Assembly (NCBI GenBank): GCA_937895775.1
Contig: CALBLD010000080.1
Span: 1-6,955 of the forward strand
Source of the DNA: an uncultured Clostridia bacterium
GTDB taxonomy: Bacteria; Bacillota; Clostridia; Oscillospirales; CAG-272
DNA: 6,955 nt
Direction: 5' to 3'
The notes under the pieces are model-generated. The model was not told the origin of the DNA, made no database searches, and saw only the letters and a list, made by a program, of their open reading frames with translations. The position numbers and the translations under genes were made by a program. How positions within the stretch are numbered: the first letter of the stretch is position 1; every line of letters begins with the position of its first letter. Below, one piece after another: positions 5,918 to 6,955 of the stretch.

Positions 5918-6955
5918 TTATTTTCTTTTTTTGCTGTAATTATTCACTATGAATTCGCAAAGATCCCTTGTCGCACGCGGACGTCGTATTTCATCGACGG
6001 CGGCAAGGATTGTCGAAAGTCTTGTTTTGCTTGAAAACAGCAGATGAAGCATCTCGTCGATCGGCTGAAATTCGGACGATCTGATCGCCGCACCGCAGTT
6101 GAGAAGAAACTCGGTGTTCCGCTCCTCCTGCCCCGGAATCGGGTTTGCGATTATCATCGGAAGCCGCTTTGCAAGTGCCTCGGACGATGTAAGTCCGCCC
6201 GGTTTTGTGATTATGCAGTCGGAGGCATCCATCAGCCGATCAACGCATTTGCAGTACCCGAGGCTGAGCAGTTTTTTCGAGACCGTGAGCGAATCGATGG
6301 TTTTCTTCATTTCGGCATTGTTGCCGCACACCGAAATGATCTGAAAATCGATCGGCAGCTCGTCAAGCTGTTTTACCACAGACGCAATGTTGCCGTAGCC
6401 CATACTTCCGCCCATAAGCAGAACGGTCGGCAGATTTCCGTCAAGCCCGAGCGACAGTCTTGCCGCGCTCTTGTCGCCGACTGTCGAAAACTTTTCGGAT
6501 ATCGGTATCCCGGTATCGAGTATCTGCGATTTAAGAAAGCCCTTTGCTTTTGCTTTTTCGGTGAGCAGGCTGTTCGGAATTACTATGTATTCGCTGCGCA
6601 GGCAGTCATCCCAGTAGGGATGCATTGTAAAATCGGTGACAATGCCGTACAGTTTGCAGTCAATACTGCGGTTTTCCTTGAGAATATCAAGTACAAGACC
6701 CGCAAGCACGTGAGTGTACACAATTGCATCCGGGGCATATTCTTCTATGTATTTGAGAAGCTTTTTGGCAATCGGCTTGTTTGACGTGCGCATCGCCGAA
6801 TGTTCGGAGGCTTCCCGCCTTTCGAGCATATTGTAACCCTTCGCATAGAGGTATTTTGCTTTGAGCGACAGAAGATATCCTTCCGAAAATGCCTCGCACA
6901 TGAATTTGCTTATATATGCATAAGTGTCAAGGACATGGTTTTCGACTCCCATCGA
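5918..6955 (-). CDS. MGDG-synthase/UgtP-type glycosyltransferase (5' partial)
   Basis: The frame is open through 6955, so the N-terminus is cut; the Met at 6952 is probably internal, because the usual first strand and glycine-rich GxGH loop of the family are missing. Numbered from that Met, residues about 5-150 match the MGDG synthase N-terminal domain, with PDAIVYTH (74-81), VTDFTMHPYW (105-114) and DTGIP (146-150). Residues about 172-335 match the GT28 C-terminal domain, with LLMGGSMGYGN (178-188), the donor-sugar site TKPGGLTSSEAL (249-260) and PIPGQEERN (271-279). The family moves sugar from UDP-glucose or UDP-galactose onto diacylglycerol at the cytoplasmic membrane face, making glycolipids and, in many Firmicutes, the lipoteichoic acid anchor. 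All the conserved motifs expected in this part are present, so it should be active. The exact sugar and number of transfers cannot be read from sequence. It is convergent with the membrane-protein gene. Confidence 0.93.
   Translation of the reverse strand, partial: SMGVENHVLDTYAYISKFMCEAFSEGYLLSLKAKYLYAKGYNMLERREASEHSAMRTSNKPIAKKLLKYIEEYAPDAIVYTHVLAGLVLDILKENRSIDCKLYGIVTDFTMHPYWDDCLRSEYIVIPNSLLTEKAKAKGFLKSQILDTGIPISEKFSTVGDKSAARLSLGLDGNLPTVLLMGGSMGYGNIASVVKQLDELPIDFQIISVCGNNAEMKKTIDSLTVSKKLLSLGYCKCVDRLMDASDCIITKPGGLTSSEALAKRLPMIIANPIPGQEERNTEFLLNCGAAIRSSEFQPIDEMLHLLFSSKTRLSTILAAVDEIRRPRATRDLCEFIVNNYSKKRK

Noticed and set aside
6044..6784. Long plus-strand open frame opposite the glycosyltransferase
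   Set aside because: It lies fully antisense to a gene with clear MGDG synthase/GT28 motifs, and its translation shows no recognisable domain.
6950..6952. ATG at 6952 as the start of the glycosyltransferase
   Set aside because: The frame continues to the window edge, and the conserved N-terminal strand and glycine-rich loop of the family would be missing.

Overview
The window reads as chromosomal DNA from a Gram-positive anaerobe of the Clostridia, probably a gut-type member of the Oscillospiraceae/Ruminococcaceae or a near relative. This is inferred from gene content: two surface proteins with sortase-type C-termini, a secreted LRR_5/BspA-like repeat protein of a build common in Firmicutes, strong AGGAGG-like ribosome binding sites, consensus sigma-A promoter boxes and a UgtP-like glycolipid glycosyltransferase. 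No mobile element, CRISPR array, tRNA or rRNA is visible.

Layout: (1) Bases 1-873, plus strand, hold the C-terminal part of a large surface protein. It has the end of one beta-sandwich domain, a LamG/DUF1080-like domain, then a VPKTG sorting signal, membrane segment and lysine tail. (2) A strong hairpin at 892-930 separates it from a convergent minus-strand XRE-family regulator (910-1257). (3) A 166-base divergent intergenic region carries two inverted repeats built on the half-site CTAAAAT, including a perfect 20-bp palindrome. It also has a near-perfect extended -10 sigma-A promoter reading right. (4) Bases 1424-4849, plus strand, encode a 1141-residue secreted protein. It has a signal peptide, five modules (long-short-short-long-truncated), two 70-residue Cys/His-rich repeats and a PPQTG anchor. 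(5) A perfect 15-bp hairpin without a U-tract precedes a 305-residue membrane protein of unknown function (4934-5851). That protein has coiled coils, a two-helix membrane hairpin and a beta domain that weakly recalls PEGA/DUF2846. (6) A bidirectional terminator at 5871-5916 separates it from a convergent, 5'-truncated MGDG-synthase/UgtP-type glycosyltransferase (minus strand, 5918-6955).

How the genes may work together: the XRE regulator and the large repeat protein share one control region, so the simplest reading is a self-regulated switch over a cell-surface adhesin-like protein. The two surface proteins carry related xPxTG signals that one sortase could recognise. The membrane protein may be co-transcribed with the repeat protein, but the hairpin between them leaves that open. 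The glycosyltransferase is a housekeeping-type membrane lipid enzyme with no evident link to the rest. I do not see a clearly new defence or mobile system. The most interesting parts are the operator region and the uncharacterised membrane protein.
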